Part shown: one piece after another, positions 32,789 through 42,400 of the stretch | Position numbering within the stretch: the first letter of the stretch is position 1 | Layout: each line of letters opens with the position of its first letter | DNA from: Jatrophihabitans telluris | Lineage (GTDB): Bacteria; Actinomycetota; Actinomycetes; Mycobacteriales; Jatrophihabitantaceae | Length of the DNA stretch: 64,000 nt | Reading direction: 5' to 3' | Assembly (NCBI RefSeq): GCF_023516435.1 | Contig: NZ_CP097332.1 | Location: 1,736,001 to 1,800,000, forward strand | Program-made: the position numbers and the translations under genes | Notes under the pieces: generated by a model | Seen by the model: the letters and a program-made list of their open reading frames with translations, nothing else | Databases searched by the model: none | Told to the model about the DNA's origin: nothing

Positions 32789-33553
32789 ATGGCAGGCGTT
32801 CAGAACCGGGTCGCAGTCGTCACCGGCGCCGCACAGGGAATCGGCGCGGCGATCGCGATCCGGCTCGCCGCGGCCGGCGCGGCCGTCGCGGTGGTCGATC
32901 TCGCGCAGGACGCCACGGCTGACACGGTCGCGGCGATCACGTCCGCGGGTGGGTCGGCCATCGGCGTCGGCGCCGACGTCAGCAAGTCCGACCAGGTTCA
33001 GGCCGCGGTCGAACGGGTGGCCGCAGAGCTCGGCGGGCTCGACATCCTCGTCAACAACGCCGGCGTGCTGCGGGACAATCTGCTCTTCAAGATGTCCGAG
33101 GACGACTGGGACACCGTGATGAACGTCCATCTCAAGGGCGCCTTCCTGTGCAGCAAGGCAGCCCAGAAGTACATGGTCGAGGCCAAGTACGGACGGATCA
33201 TCAACATGAGCTCGACCTCCGCGCTGGGCAACCGGGGCCAGTCCAACTACTCGACCGCCAAGGCCGGGCTGCAGGGTCTGACCAAGACGCTGGCGATCGA
33301 ACTGGGCCCGTTCGGCGTCACCGCGAACGCCATCGCTCCCGGCTTCATCGAGACCGCGATGACGAAGGCGACCGCCGAGCGCGTCGGCACCACCATCGAG
33401 CAGATGCGCGAAGCCGTGGCCGGAGCGGTTCCGGTGCGGCGCGGGGGCGTGCCCGCCGACATCGCCAACACCGCGCTGTTCTTCGCCGGCGAGGAGTCCG
33501 GTTACGTCACCGGCCAGGTGATCTACGTCGATGGCGGCCGGGGCCTGCTCTGA
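32789..33553 (+). CDS. FabG-like 3-oxoacyl-ACP/3-hydroxyacyl-CoA reductase (SDR)
   Basis: A 254-residue short-chain dehydrogenase with TGAAQGIGAAIAIRL, NNAGVLRDNLLFKMSEDDW, NYSTAKAGLQGLTKTLAIEL and the end VIYVDGGRGLL, all strongly FabG-like. Catalytic Ser-Tyr-Lys are present. ATG 32789 has AAGGAG 5 bases upstream. It follows the first SDR by 62 bases. In this setting a beta-hydroxyacyl-CoA dehydrogenase acting after the APH/ACAD pair is as likely as a fatty-acid synthesis role. Confidence 0.88.
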   Translation: MAGVQNRVAVVTGAAQGIGAAIAIRLAAAGAAVAVVDLAQDATADTVAAITSAGGSAIGVGADVSKSDQVQAAVERVAAELGGLDILVNNAGVLRDNLLFKMSEDDWDTVMNVHLKGAFLCSKAAQKYMVEAKYGRIINMSSTSALGNRGQSNYSTAKAGLQGLTKTLAIELGPFGVTANAIAPGFIETAMTKATAERVGTTIEQMREAVAGAVPVRRGGVPADIANTALFFAGEESGYVTGQVIYVDGGRGLL

Positions 33554-33618
33554 GACGGGCACGAGCGCCCCACCGCGTACCCTGGGGAGCTGATAGTCCA
33601 AGCGGCGAGAGGTAAAGC

Positions 33619-35172
33619 GTGTTCGACACCCTGTCCGACCGGCTGAACAAGGTCTTCACCGGGCTGCGCGGCAAGGGGCGGTTGTCCCCGGCCGATATCG
33701 ACGCCACCGCTCGCGAGATTCGCATCGCTCTGCTCGAGGCCGACGTCGCCCTGCCCGTGGTTCGGCAGTTCATCGCCGCGGTCAAGGAGCGGGCGACCGG
33801 CGAAGAGGTGTCCAAGGCCCTCAACCCCGCCCAGCAGGTCATCAAGATCGTCAACGAGGAACTGATCCAGATCCTCGGCGGCGAGACCCGGCGCCTGCAG
33901 TTCGCCAAGACCGGCCCGACCGTGATCATGCTCGCCGGCCTGCAGGGTGCCGGTAAGACGACGCTGGCCGGCAAACTGGCCCGATTCCTCAAGGACCAGG
34001 GTCACGCTCCCGTCCTCGTCGCCGCCGACCTGCAGCGACCCAACGCGGTCAATCAGTTGCAGGTGGTGGGCGAGCGTGCGGGTGTGGCCGTGTACGCGCC
34101 GCAGCCCGGCAACGGAGTGGGCGATCCCGTCGCGGTCGCGAAGGACTCGATCGAATTCGCCCTGCGCGCCCAGCACGACATGGTCATCGTCGACACCGCC
34201 GGCCGGCTCGGTATCGACGCGGACATGATGCGCCAGGCTGCTGACATCCGGGATGCCGTGCAGCCGCAGGAGATTCTGTTCGTCGTCGATGCGATGGTCG
34301 GCCAGGACGCGGTGAACACCGCCGAGGCGTTCCAGAGCGGCGTCGGCTTCACCGGTGTCGTGCTGACCAAGCTGGACGGTGACGCACGCGGTGGCGCCGC
34401 GCTGTCGGTGCGCTCGGTGACCGGCCAGCCGATCATGTTCGCCTCCAACGGCGAGAAGCTAGAGGACTTCGACGTCTTCCACCCCGATCGGATGGCGAGC
34501 CGGATCCTCGGCATGGGCGACATGCTCACGCTGATCGAGCAGGCGCAGCGCACCTTCGACGCGGACGAAGCCGAGAAGATGGCGGGCAAGCTCGCCGCCG
34601 GAAACCAGTTCACCCTCGAGGACTTCCTCGATCAGTTGCAGGCCATTCGCCGGATGGGTCCGATCGGCAACCTGCTCGGGATGCTTCCCGGAGCCGGGCA
34701 GATGAAGGAGGCCCTGGCCCAGGTCGACGACAAGGACCTGGACCGCACGGCCGCGATCATCCGGTCCATGACCGCCGCCGAGCGCGAGGACCCCAAGATC
34801 ATCAACGGCTCGCGGCGGCTGCGTATCGCCAACGGCTCGGGCGTCAAGGTCAGCGACGTGAACAGTCTCGTCGACCGGTTCTTCGAGGCCCGGAAGATGA
34901 TGATGCGGATGACCGGCGGCATGGGTCTGCCCGGGGGAAACCGCCGTAACGCGCGCAATGCCAAGAACAAGAAGAGCAAGAACAAGCAGGCCGGCAAGAA
35001 CCGCCAGGGGCGCGGCCCGAGCCAACCACGCATGCCAGCCGGCTTTCCTAACCTGCCCGGTGGGATGGGTTCGCTGCCGGGCGGCCTGCCCGGTGGCTTC
35101 GGTGCGATGCCGCCGCTGCCTCCCGGGACCGACCTTCCGGACCTCTCGAAGCTCAAGTTCCCCAAGAGCTGA
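33619..35172 (+). CDS. ffh: Signal recognition particle protein Ffh
   Basis: The 517-residue SRP GTPase (SRP54 homologue). The N-domain is followed by the P-loop GLQGAGKTT (about 108), DLQRPNAVNQL, DTAGRLGID and TKLDGDARGG. The M-domain contains the methionine-rich GNLLGMLPGAGQM and MMMRMTGGMG segments that bind SRP RNA and signal sequences. The C-terminus ends in a Lys/Asn-rich stretch and a Pro/Gly/Met-rich tail, common in actinobacteria. GTG start with a GAGAGG site nearby. No SRP RNA gene is in the window. Confidence 0.97.
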   Translation: MFDTLSDRLNKVFTGLRGKGRLSPADIDATAREIRIALLEADVALPVVRQFIAAVKERATGEEVSKALNPAQQVIKIVNEELIQILGGETRRLQFAKTGPTVIMLAGLQGAGKTTLAGKLARFLKDQGHAPVLVAADLQRPNAVNQLQVVGERAGVAVYAPQPGNGVGDPVAVAKDSIEFALRAQHDMVIVDTAGRLGIDADMMRQAADIRDAVQPQEILFVVDAMVGQDAVNTAEAFQSGVGFTGVVLTKLDGDARGGAALSVRSVTGQPIMFASNGEKLEDFDVFHPDRMASRILGMGDMLTLIEQAQRTFDADEAEKMAGKLAAGNQFTLEDFLDQLQAIRRMGPIGNLLGMLPGAGQMKEALAQVDDKDLDRTAAIIRSMTAAEREDPKIINGSRRLRIANGSGVKVSDVNSLVDRFFEARKMMMRMTGGMGLPGGNRRNARNAKNKKSKNKQAGKNRQGRGPSQPRMPAGFPNLPGGMGSLPGGLPGGFGAMPPLPPGTDLPDLSKLKFPKS

Positions 35173-35257
35173 CGTTTCGGCCGGGGTTTGCTCTGCCTCG
35201 ACTGCCCGCTGTCGCTAGTCTCAGCCCGTACCGGCAGATCGGCGACGGGAGACAGAC

Positions 35258-36856
35258 ATGGCAGAGCAGCGCTCGACCACGGCATCAGCGGACACGGCGG
35301 CCCGGATCGCGGCCGGATACGCCGCCGGCGGTGCCGCCGTGGAACTCGGCGCGGTGGTGCTGGACGGCACCGCCTTCCCCGCCGACCGGGTGCGAATCCC
35401 GCTGGCCATGATGAACCGGCACGGCCTCATCGCCGGTGCGACCGGCACGGGTAAGACCAAGACGCTGCAGGGGCTGGCCGAGCAACTGTCGGCCGCCGGC
35501 ATTCCGGTTGTGGTCGCCGACATCAAGGGGGACCTGTCGGGCCTGGCTCAGGCAGGCGCCGGCAACGACAAGATCACCGCCCGGGCCACCGACACCGGTG
35601 ACGATTGGACGCCCACCGCCTACCCGGTGGAGTTCCTCGCGCTGGGCGGTCTCGGGTCCGGCGTGCCGGTGCGTGCGACGATCACCGCCTTCGGCCCGAT
35701 CCTGCTGAGCAAGGTCCTGAACCTCAATTCGACGCAGGAATCGTCGCTGAACCTCATCTTCCACTACGCCGACACCGCCGGTTTGCCCCTGCTGGACCTG
35801 AAGGATCTGCGCTCACTCATCCAGTTCCTCACCTCCGCGGACGGCAAGGCCGAACTCGAGGCGATCGGTGGCCTGTCCAAGGCCACCGCGGGTGTGATCC
35901 TTCGTGAGCTGATCACGCTGGACAGCAACGGTGGGGACGTCTTCTTCGGCGAGCCGGAATGGGAGCCCGCCGACCTGCTCCGCACCGCGCCGGACGGCCG
36001 CGGGATCATCTCGGCCATCGAGCTGAACCAGGTCCAGGACAAGCCGGCGTTGTTCTCGACGTTTCTGATGTGGCTGCTGGCCGATCTGTTCCACGACCTG
36101 CCCGAGGTCGGCGACATCGACAAACCCAAGTTGGTGTTCTTTTTCGACGAGGCCCACTTGCTGTTCCACGACGCGTCCAAGGCATTCCTGGATCAGGTCG
36201 CGCAGACGGTGCGCCTGATCCGGTCCAAGGGCGTGGGCATCTTCTTCGTGACCCAGGTTCCGGCCGACGTTCCCGACGATGTGCTCGCTCAGCTGGGAAA
36301 CCGCGTCCAGCATGCGCTGCGCGCCTTCACCCCCGACGACGCCGACAACCTGGCCAAGGCCGTCCGGACCTACCCGAAGACCGCCGACTACGACCTGGGG
36401 GAGTTGCTGACCCAGTTGGGGACGGGAGAGGCCGTTGTCACCGTGTTGTCCGAACGGGGGGCGCCGACGCCGGTCGCGTGGGCGCGGATGCGGGCACCGC
36501 GCTCACTGATGGCGCAGATCGATCCGGCGGCCCAAACCCAGGCCGTGTCGTCCTCGTCCCTGCAGCCCAAGTACGGCACCGCCGTCGACCGCGAGTCGGC
36601 CTATGAGAAGTTGGCGGCACGGTTGGCGCCGGCCGCACCGGCCGGCGGCGACTCGGCGCCGCAGGCGTCCACTCCGGCTCAGCCCGGGCCCTCGTCCGGC
36701 GCGCCGAGGGGCGAGTCTCACCAGAACGAGGCCGGCGGCGTCATCTCCGAGGTGCTCGGATCGTCGGCGTTCAAGTCCTTCACGCGGTCGGCGGCCAGTG
36801 CCCTGGGACGCGAGATCACCCGCTCCCTGTTCGGTACTGCGCGCCGGAGGCGGTAG
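35258..36856 (+). CDS. HerA-like helicase, DUF853 family
   Basis: A 532-residue P-loop ATPase of the HerA/FtsK superfamily: Walker A GATGTGKT (residues 59-66), VVVADIKGDLSGLAQ, Walker B LVFFFDEAHLLF and the arginine-containing C-terminal part. The DUF853 group is widespread, cytoplasmic and not tied to NurA here; its function is unresolved. The last 100 residues are Ala/Pro/Ser-rich before a basic end. The amidohydrolase gene starts 3 bases after the stop, so the two share an operon. A possible -10 box TAGTCT lies about 40 bases upstream of the ATG. Confidence 0.88.
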   Translation: MAEQRSTTASADTAARIAAGYAAGGAAVELGAVVLDGTAFPADRVRIPLAMMNRHGLIAGATGTGKTKTLQGLAEQLSAAGIPVVVADIKGDLSGLAQAGAGNDKITARATDTGDDWTPTAYPVEFLALGGLGSGVPVRATITAFGPILLSKVLNLNSTQESSLNLIFHYADTAGLPLLDLKDLRSLIQFLTSADGKAELEAIGGLSKATAGVILRELITLDSNGGDVFFGEPEWEPADLLRTAPDGRGIISAIELNQVQDKPALFSTFLMWLLADLFHDLPEVGDIDKPKLVFFFDEAHLLFHDASKAFLDQVAQTVRLIRSKGVGIFFVTQVPADVPDDVLAQLGNRVQHALRAFTPDDADNLAKAVRTYPKTADYDLGELLTQLGTGEAVVTVLSERGAPTPVAWARMRAPRSLMAQIDPAAQTQAVSSSSLQPKYGTAVDRESAYEKLAARLAPAAPAGGDSAPQASTPAQPGPSSGAPRGESHQNEAGGVISEVLGSSAFKSFTRSAASALGREITRSLFGTARRRR

Positions 36857-36859
36857 TCG

Positions 36860-37969
36860 ATGACGCTTGGTTCGGAGCGCGAGTCCTTGCACGTCAAGGG
36901 GATTCTCCTTCCGGAGGAGACCGTTCGCGACGTGTGGGTGGTCGACGGCCGGCTCTCGTTCACCCCCGTGCCGCAGGCGGTCACCGTCGCGTCAACGGGT
37001 TGGGTGCTGCCGGGATTCGTCGATGCGCACTGCCACATCGGCCTCTCACCGGAGGGGCACAATCCCGACCCGGACGAGCAGGCCGAGCAGGCACGGACCA
37101 ACCGGGATGCCGGCGCTCTGCTGCTGCGCGACGCCGGTTCGCCGGTGGACAACCGCAGTGTGCAGCAGGCCGAGGACCTGCCGAGACTGATTCGCGCGGG
37201 GCGCCACATTGCCCGTCCGCATCGCTACATTCGCGGGCTGGGCGTGGAGGTCGAGCCGCCCGATCTGGTCGCGGAGGTGGAGCGCCAGGCAGCGTTTGGT
37301 GACGGCTGGGTCAAGATCGCGGCGGACTGGATCGATCGATCCGACGGTGCGGCCTCCGACCTGGGGCCCGTTTGGCCGGACGAGGTCTTGGCGGCCGCCG
37401 TCTCGCGAGCGCACGAACTCGGAGTCAGGGTCGCCGCGCACGTGTTCGGTGAGGATGCCCTGCCGGGGCTCATCAACGCGGGCCTGGACTCGATCGAGCA
37501 CGGCACCGGTCTGACCGACGACCTGCTCGGGGAGGTCGTGAGCCGGGGGATCGCGGTGGTGCCGACGTTGATCAACATCGACAACTTCCCGGCGATCGCG
37601 GCGCAGGGAGAGGCGAGATTCCCCCGCTACGCCCGGCACATGCGGGCTCTGCACGCGACGTCGCGCCGGCGCGTTCGCACCGCCTACGAAGCCGGCGTCG
37701 CGATCTATACCGGGACCGACGCCGGCGGATCCTTACCGCACGGCCACATTCGCGACGAGATCCGGTTGTTGGTCGAGGCCGGTCTCCCGCAGCCGGATGT
37801 CATCGCTCAGGCGTCGTGGCGGGCTCGGCAGTGGCTCGGCTACGACGGCCTGGTTGAGGGCGCCGAGGCGGACTTCATCGTCTACCCCCGTGACCCGCGC
37901 GCGGACCTGAGCGTCTTGTACGAACCGACGTGCACCGTTCTGCGTGGGCGCGTGGTCGCTGCCCGGTAG
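36860..37969 (+). CDS. Amidohydrolase-family protein
   Basis: A 369-residue TIM-barrel metal hydrolase. Metal ligands: H57 and H59 in VDAHCHIG, the two downstream His in VAAHVFG and SIEHGTGL, and the Asp in YTGTDAGG. There is an outer beta-sandwich at both ends, as in imidazolonepropionase and prolidase relatives. The substrate cannot be told. In mycobacteria a related amidohydrolase also sits next to ffh, so this is a conserved neighbour rather than an insertion. It is translationally close to the HerA-like gene. Confidence 0.88.
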   Translation: MTLGSERESLHVKGILLPEETVRDVWVVDGRLSFTPVPQAVTVASTGWVLPGFVDAHCHIGLSPEGHNPDPDEQAEQARTNRDAGALLLRDAGSPVDNRSVQQAEDLPRLIRAGRHIARPHRYIRGLGVEVEPPDLVAEVERQAAFGDGWVKIAADWIDRSDGAASDLGPVWPDEVLAAAVSRAHELGVRVAAHVFGEDALPGLINAGLDSIEHGTGLTDDLLGEVVSRGIAVVPTLINIDNFPAIAAQGEARFPRYARHMRALHATSRRRVRTAYEAGVAIYTGTDAGGSLPHGHIRDEIRLLVEAGLPQPDVIAQASWRARQWLGYDGLVEGAEADFIVYPRDPRADLSVLYEPTCTVLRGRVVAAR

Positions 37970-38010
37970 GGTATGGCTGACCACTCCCTGAACGATCTCC
38001 GAGGCCTGAC

Positions 38011-39330
38011 GTGCCGAGCCCGCGGCGCAATCGTGCGATCGCCGTCCGTCGATGGGCGGTTGCGGTAGCGGTGTACCTGCTCGCGGTGTTCCACCGCACG
38101 TCCCTCGGAGTCGCGGGGCTGGCGGCGACCACCCGCTTCGGAATCGGCCCGGGTCAGCTCAGCAGCTTTGTGATGCTGCAGCTGGCGGTCTATGCCGCAA
38201 TGCAGATCCCGACGGGAGTGCTGGTAGATCGCTACGGCTCGCGCCGGCTCCTGCTCGCCGCCGCGGCACTCATGGCAACCGCTCAGATCGCCTTCGCCCT
38301 GGTACCGAGCTACTCGTTGGCGTTGTTGGCGCGCGGTCTGCTGGGATGCGGGGATGCGCTGACGTTCGTCAGCGTCCTGCGTTTCGCAGCGGGGCAGTTC
38401 GCCCCTCGACGCTACCCGGCGCTCGTGGCCGCGACGGGCGCCCTCGGGGCCCTCGGCAACGTCGTGTCGACCCTGCCGCTGACGCTGGCGTTGCACAGCC
38501 TGGGTTGGACGCCGACGTTCGTCGGCGCCGGCTTGCTGTCGGTGCTCAGCGGGGTCGTGGTGTATCTCGTCCTGCCCGCTCCCGCTCCGGTCGTGGGGCG
38601 TCTCGACAGCGTGCAGAGCCTGAGGTCCTCGTTGGCCAGGGTGCTGGCCCGGGTGCGCAGTGCGTGGTCCTTGCCCGGCACCCGGGTGGGCTTCTGGGTC
38701 CACTTCACCTCGATGTCGCTCTCCTTGACCTTCGGGGTGCTGTGGGGCGTGCCGTTCATGGTCGAGGCGCAGGGCCTGAGCCGCAACGAGGCCTCGACGA
38801 TCCTGTTGGCCAACGTCGCGTTGTCGGTCCTCGTCAGCCCCCTGCTCGGCCTGCTGGTCTCGCGCTGGACGGCCACTCGCGTCCCTGTGGCCATCGGCAC
38901 GGCTGTTGTCACGGTCAGCTTCTGGCTTGCCGTCCTGACCGGTTTCAGCCGCCCGATGCCTGTTGCTGTCCTGGTCGCGCTGGCGTTGCTCACCGGCTTG
39001 GGCGGCCCGGTCAGCGCGATCGGGTTCTCGCTCGCCCGCGACTACAACGGGCCGGCCATCGTCGGCACCGCGACCGGTGTCGTGAACGTGGCCGGGTTCC
39101 TCGGCAGCATTCTCGCGTGTCTGGGTATCGGCTGGGTGCTCGATATGCGGGCCAGCACCGATCTCGGGGCGTACCGCCTGGCCTTCGGCGTGGCCGTTGC
39201 CGTCCAGGTCGCCGGACTCGTCCAGATGGTGCGCTGGTGGCTCCGGGCGCGGCGGGTGGTCTTACAAGCGCAGGACGCTGGACGCCCCACGCCGGTGGAA
39301 CTCATCCGGCATCGGTGGGACATCGGCTGA
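38011..39330 (+). CDS. MFS transporter
   Basis: A 439-residue major facilitator with about twelve hydrophobic helices. The loop 2-3 signature GVLVDRYGSRRLLL and a matching segment in the second half mark the family. The N-terminal FHRTSLGVAGL is typical of a group of uncharacterised actinobacterial members. Substrate unknown. The GTG start follows the amidohydrolase by 41 bases; a TA-rich patch after its stop may hold a separate promoter. The C-terminus is a short basic tail. Confidence 0.88.
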   Translation: MPSPRRNRAIAVRRWAVAVAVYLLAVFHRTSLGVAGLAATTRFGIGPGQLSSFVMLQLAVYAAMQIPTGVLVDRYGSRRLLLAAAALMATAQIAFALVPSYSLALLARGLLGCGDALTFVSVLRFAAGQFAPRRYPALVAATGALGALGNVVSTLPLTLALHSLGWTPTFVGAGLLSVLSGVVVYLVLPAPAPVVGRLDSVQSLRSSLARVLARVRSAWSLPGTRVGFWVHFTSMSLSLTFGVLWGVPFMVEAQGLSRNEASTILLANVALSVLVSPLLGLLVSRWTATRVPVAIGTAVVTVSFWLAVLTGFSRPMPVAVLVALALLTGLGGPVSAIGFSLARDYNGPAIVGTATGVVNVAGFLGSILACLGIGWVLDMRASTDLGAYRLAFGVAVAVQVAGLVQMVRWWLRARRVVLQAQDAGRPTPVELIRHRWDIG

Positions 39331-39481
39331 GCCGTGCACCGGTGCCTGTGTCGGCGCGCCCGGTCCGGCATCAGATGTTCATGCATCGTTCTGGTGACGG
39401 TTTGTGACTGCCGCGCTTGCGGAGGCGGAATGTCGGCACTGTCGGTTACGATTCGCTGGCTCTCGATCGCTGTCCAGAATT

Positions 39482-42400
39482 GTGGTGAACCAGGTGAAAC
39501 GCCGCTCCCTCCTCCTGCTTACGTCGGCTGTCCTCGTGGCGGGATCGGTCACCGCGGCGAGCCTTCCCGCCGGGGCTTCCCCGGCAAGCCCGTCAGCCCC
39601 GGCCGTGCCGTCGACCTCAGCCGCGCCGTCGACCTCAGCCGCGCCGTCGGCGCCGTCGGGTTCGCCGAGGCGCTCCGCACCGGCCGCTGTCCCGGTCAGC
39701 CCGCTGGTGCTTCAGCGCGCACGGACCTCCAGCGCGGTGCGCGCGGCCATCACGCAGGCCGCGAGCCGTGCGGTGCAGGCGCCCGCCGCCCTGGACCCGA
39801 CCCTGTACGCGGTCACCGGAATCCGCCACGGCGCTCTGGGCAGCGTGACCAAGACCAACAATCGCGGCCAGGTACTCGTGACCGTCACCGGCAGTGGCGC
39901 GGCCGCCGCGGCGAACGCATCGGGCGCGGACGTGCTGGCGACGGTCCAGCAGGCCACGACCGTGCTGGCCAAGCCGTCCCAGCTGCTTGCCCTGGCGCGC
40001 GCGGCCGGGGTGGCCGACGTGGCACCGGCACAGAAGGCGTTCACCCAGGCTGTCTGCGACGTCCCGGTCGACCAGGGGGCGAACTCCCAGTGCACCGAGG
40101 GCATCACCGCGTCCAACGCCGATGCGTGGCACACCTCGGGCAATGAGGGTGCCGGTACCACGGTCGCGATCGTCGACGCCGGCTTCTCCGGACTGGCGAG
40201 CGAGATCGCGGCGGGCAACCTGCCCAGCGACGTAGCAACGCCGGGCAGCGTGCAGGGGGCCAACCAGAACTTCTGTGGATCCGGCACGAGCGGCCTCGGC
40301 ACCACCGAGCACGGCACGGCGGTCGCCGAGGTCGTGCATCAGCTCGCTCCCAAGGCGACGCTGTTGCTGTACTGCGTGGTCGACAACGTCACCTTCGCCA
40401 AGGCCGGTGACGCGATCATCGCCAAGAAGCAGGCGGGCAAGGCCCTGATCGTCAACTCCTCTCTGGGATTCGGTGGCGACGGGCGTGCTGACGGCTCCGG
40501 TCTCACCCGCAGCGGGTACTACATCTCGACGGCGCTGACCGTGAAGAAAGCCCGCGACAACGGCATCCTCTGGGTTCAGTCGTCGGGCAACAACGCTCAG
40601 GACCACTGGTACGGCAGCATCACCGATGTCGACAAGTCCGGTCTGAACAAGGGTTATGTCGACCTGTTCACGCACACCGAGGACACCGATGCCTTCGCGC
40701 TGGCGCCAGGCGCATCGGCCTCGGTCTACCTCACGTGGGATCAGTGGCCGGTCGCTCGCCAGGGTCTCAACATCGAGATCGAGGAGTTCAACGGCTCGCA
40801 ACTGGTCGGCTACGGTCAGGGCAGTTCGATTCCGGGAATCGCCGCCGCTCCGGTGCGCAACATGGAGCTCTACAACGGATCGGGCGAGACGCACACCTAC
40901 ACGATCTCCGTTCGGGTCGCCGGGAAGGCAGCCGGCGGCCGGTACGACCTCAGCTACTTCGGTGACATGTCGCCCTCGCTGCGCGCCGACCCTTCCTACT
41001 TCGGCGAGAGCAACGCTCACGGCAACGCGGCCCGGGCGGCTTCTGGCAGCGTGACCGAACCGGCCAGCTCGCCCTACGCCCTTGCTGTCGGGGCGTGGGA
41101 TCTGAACACCGCCGACGACGGCACCGCCAACACCGATTTCTGGAAGTACGACACCCTGCAGCCGTTCTCCTCGCGGGGCCCGACGATCGACGGACGGGTG
41201 AAGCCGGACATCATCGGCTTCGACGGCGTGACGACGAACCAGAACCCCAACACCGGGCTGAATCCGTTCTACGGAACCTCGGCCGCGGCGCCGCACGTCG
41301 CGGGCGCCGCCGCGCTGGTCGCTGCGGCCAATCCCGGCTGGGATGCCGCCCAGATCCAGACTTACCTCGAACAGCACACCACCCGAACTCCGGCCGTTCC
41401 GAACAGCACGCTCGGTCACGGGCTGCTCAACCTTTCCGCGGTGGCCAACGGGCACGACACCCCGACGCCGGCGCTGTTCCATGCAATGAGCGACCCGGTG
41501 CACCTGCTCGACACCAGGACCGGTGCCGGCGGCCACGTCGGGGCGCTGACTGCGGGCCAGACGCTCTCCGTCAATCCGGCAAGCGGCGGTGTGCCCGCAA
41601 GCGCGACGTCGGTGGTGCTCACCCTGGCCGGTGTGAACGCGGCCGGTTCGACCTACCTCTCCGCCTACGGCAACACTTATTCGCCTCTGAACGGGCTCAC
41701 GCTGTCGAGTACGGTCCCGCGCGGTGCCACGACGATCACCGTCCCACTCACCTCGTCCAAGACCTTCGTGCTCCGAAACAACGGCGCCAAGGTCGATGCG
41801 ACGATCGACCTGCTCGGCTACTACAGCCCGCCCGGATCGCCCACGCCGGCGGCCTTCAAGGCTGAGGCCGGCTACGGCGGCCTGACCAGTCCGATGCGCA
41901 TCCTCGACACCAGGACCACCGTCGGCGGCCACCACGCGAAGCTGGCCCGAAACCAGCAGCTCACGGTGCCGATCACGACCAAGGGTTATGGGGTGCCGGC
42001 CAACGCGACCGCGGTGGTGGTGAACCTGACCGCGGTCGACATGTCCGCGCAGGGCTACATCAGCGCGTTCCCCAACACCCAGGCGGGCACGACGGCGCTG
42101 GTCTTCAGGCAGAGTTCACGCGCCAATCTCGCCGTGGTCCCACTCAACGCCGCCGGTGGCTTCAAGGTGCTCAACTCGGCCCAGTCGACCACCGACCTGC
42201 TGATCTCGGTGCTGGGCTACTACACCCCGTCCTCCACCGTGGGGTACGTCGGCTTCGATCAGCCCGTCCGGATCTTCAGCACGGCCACCGGGAACGGCAA
42301 GTACGGCTACCAGGGCAAGCTCACGCCGGAGACGGCCAGCCCCAACCTGCCGGTCTACGGCGGCGGAATCTACGGCGTTCCCCACGACGTCAAGGCGTTG

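Noticed and set aside
39635-41935. 766-codon open frame on the minus strand opposite the subtilase
   Set aside because: It has no recognised motif and mirrors codon-position GC of the subtilase, whose catalytic triad and signal peptide are complete.
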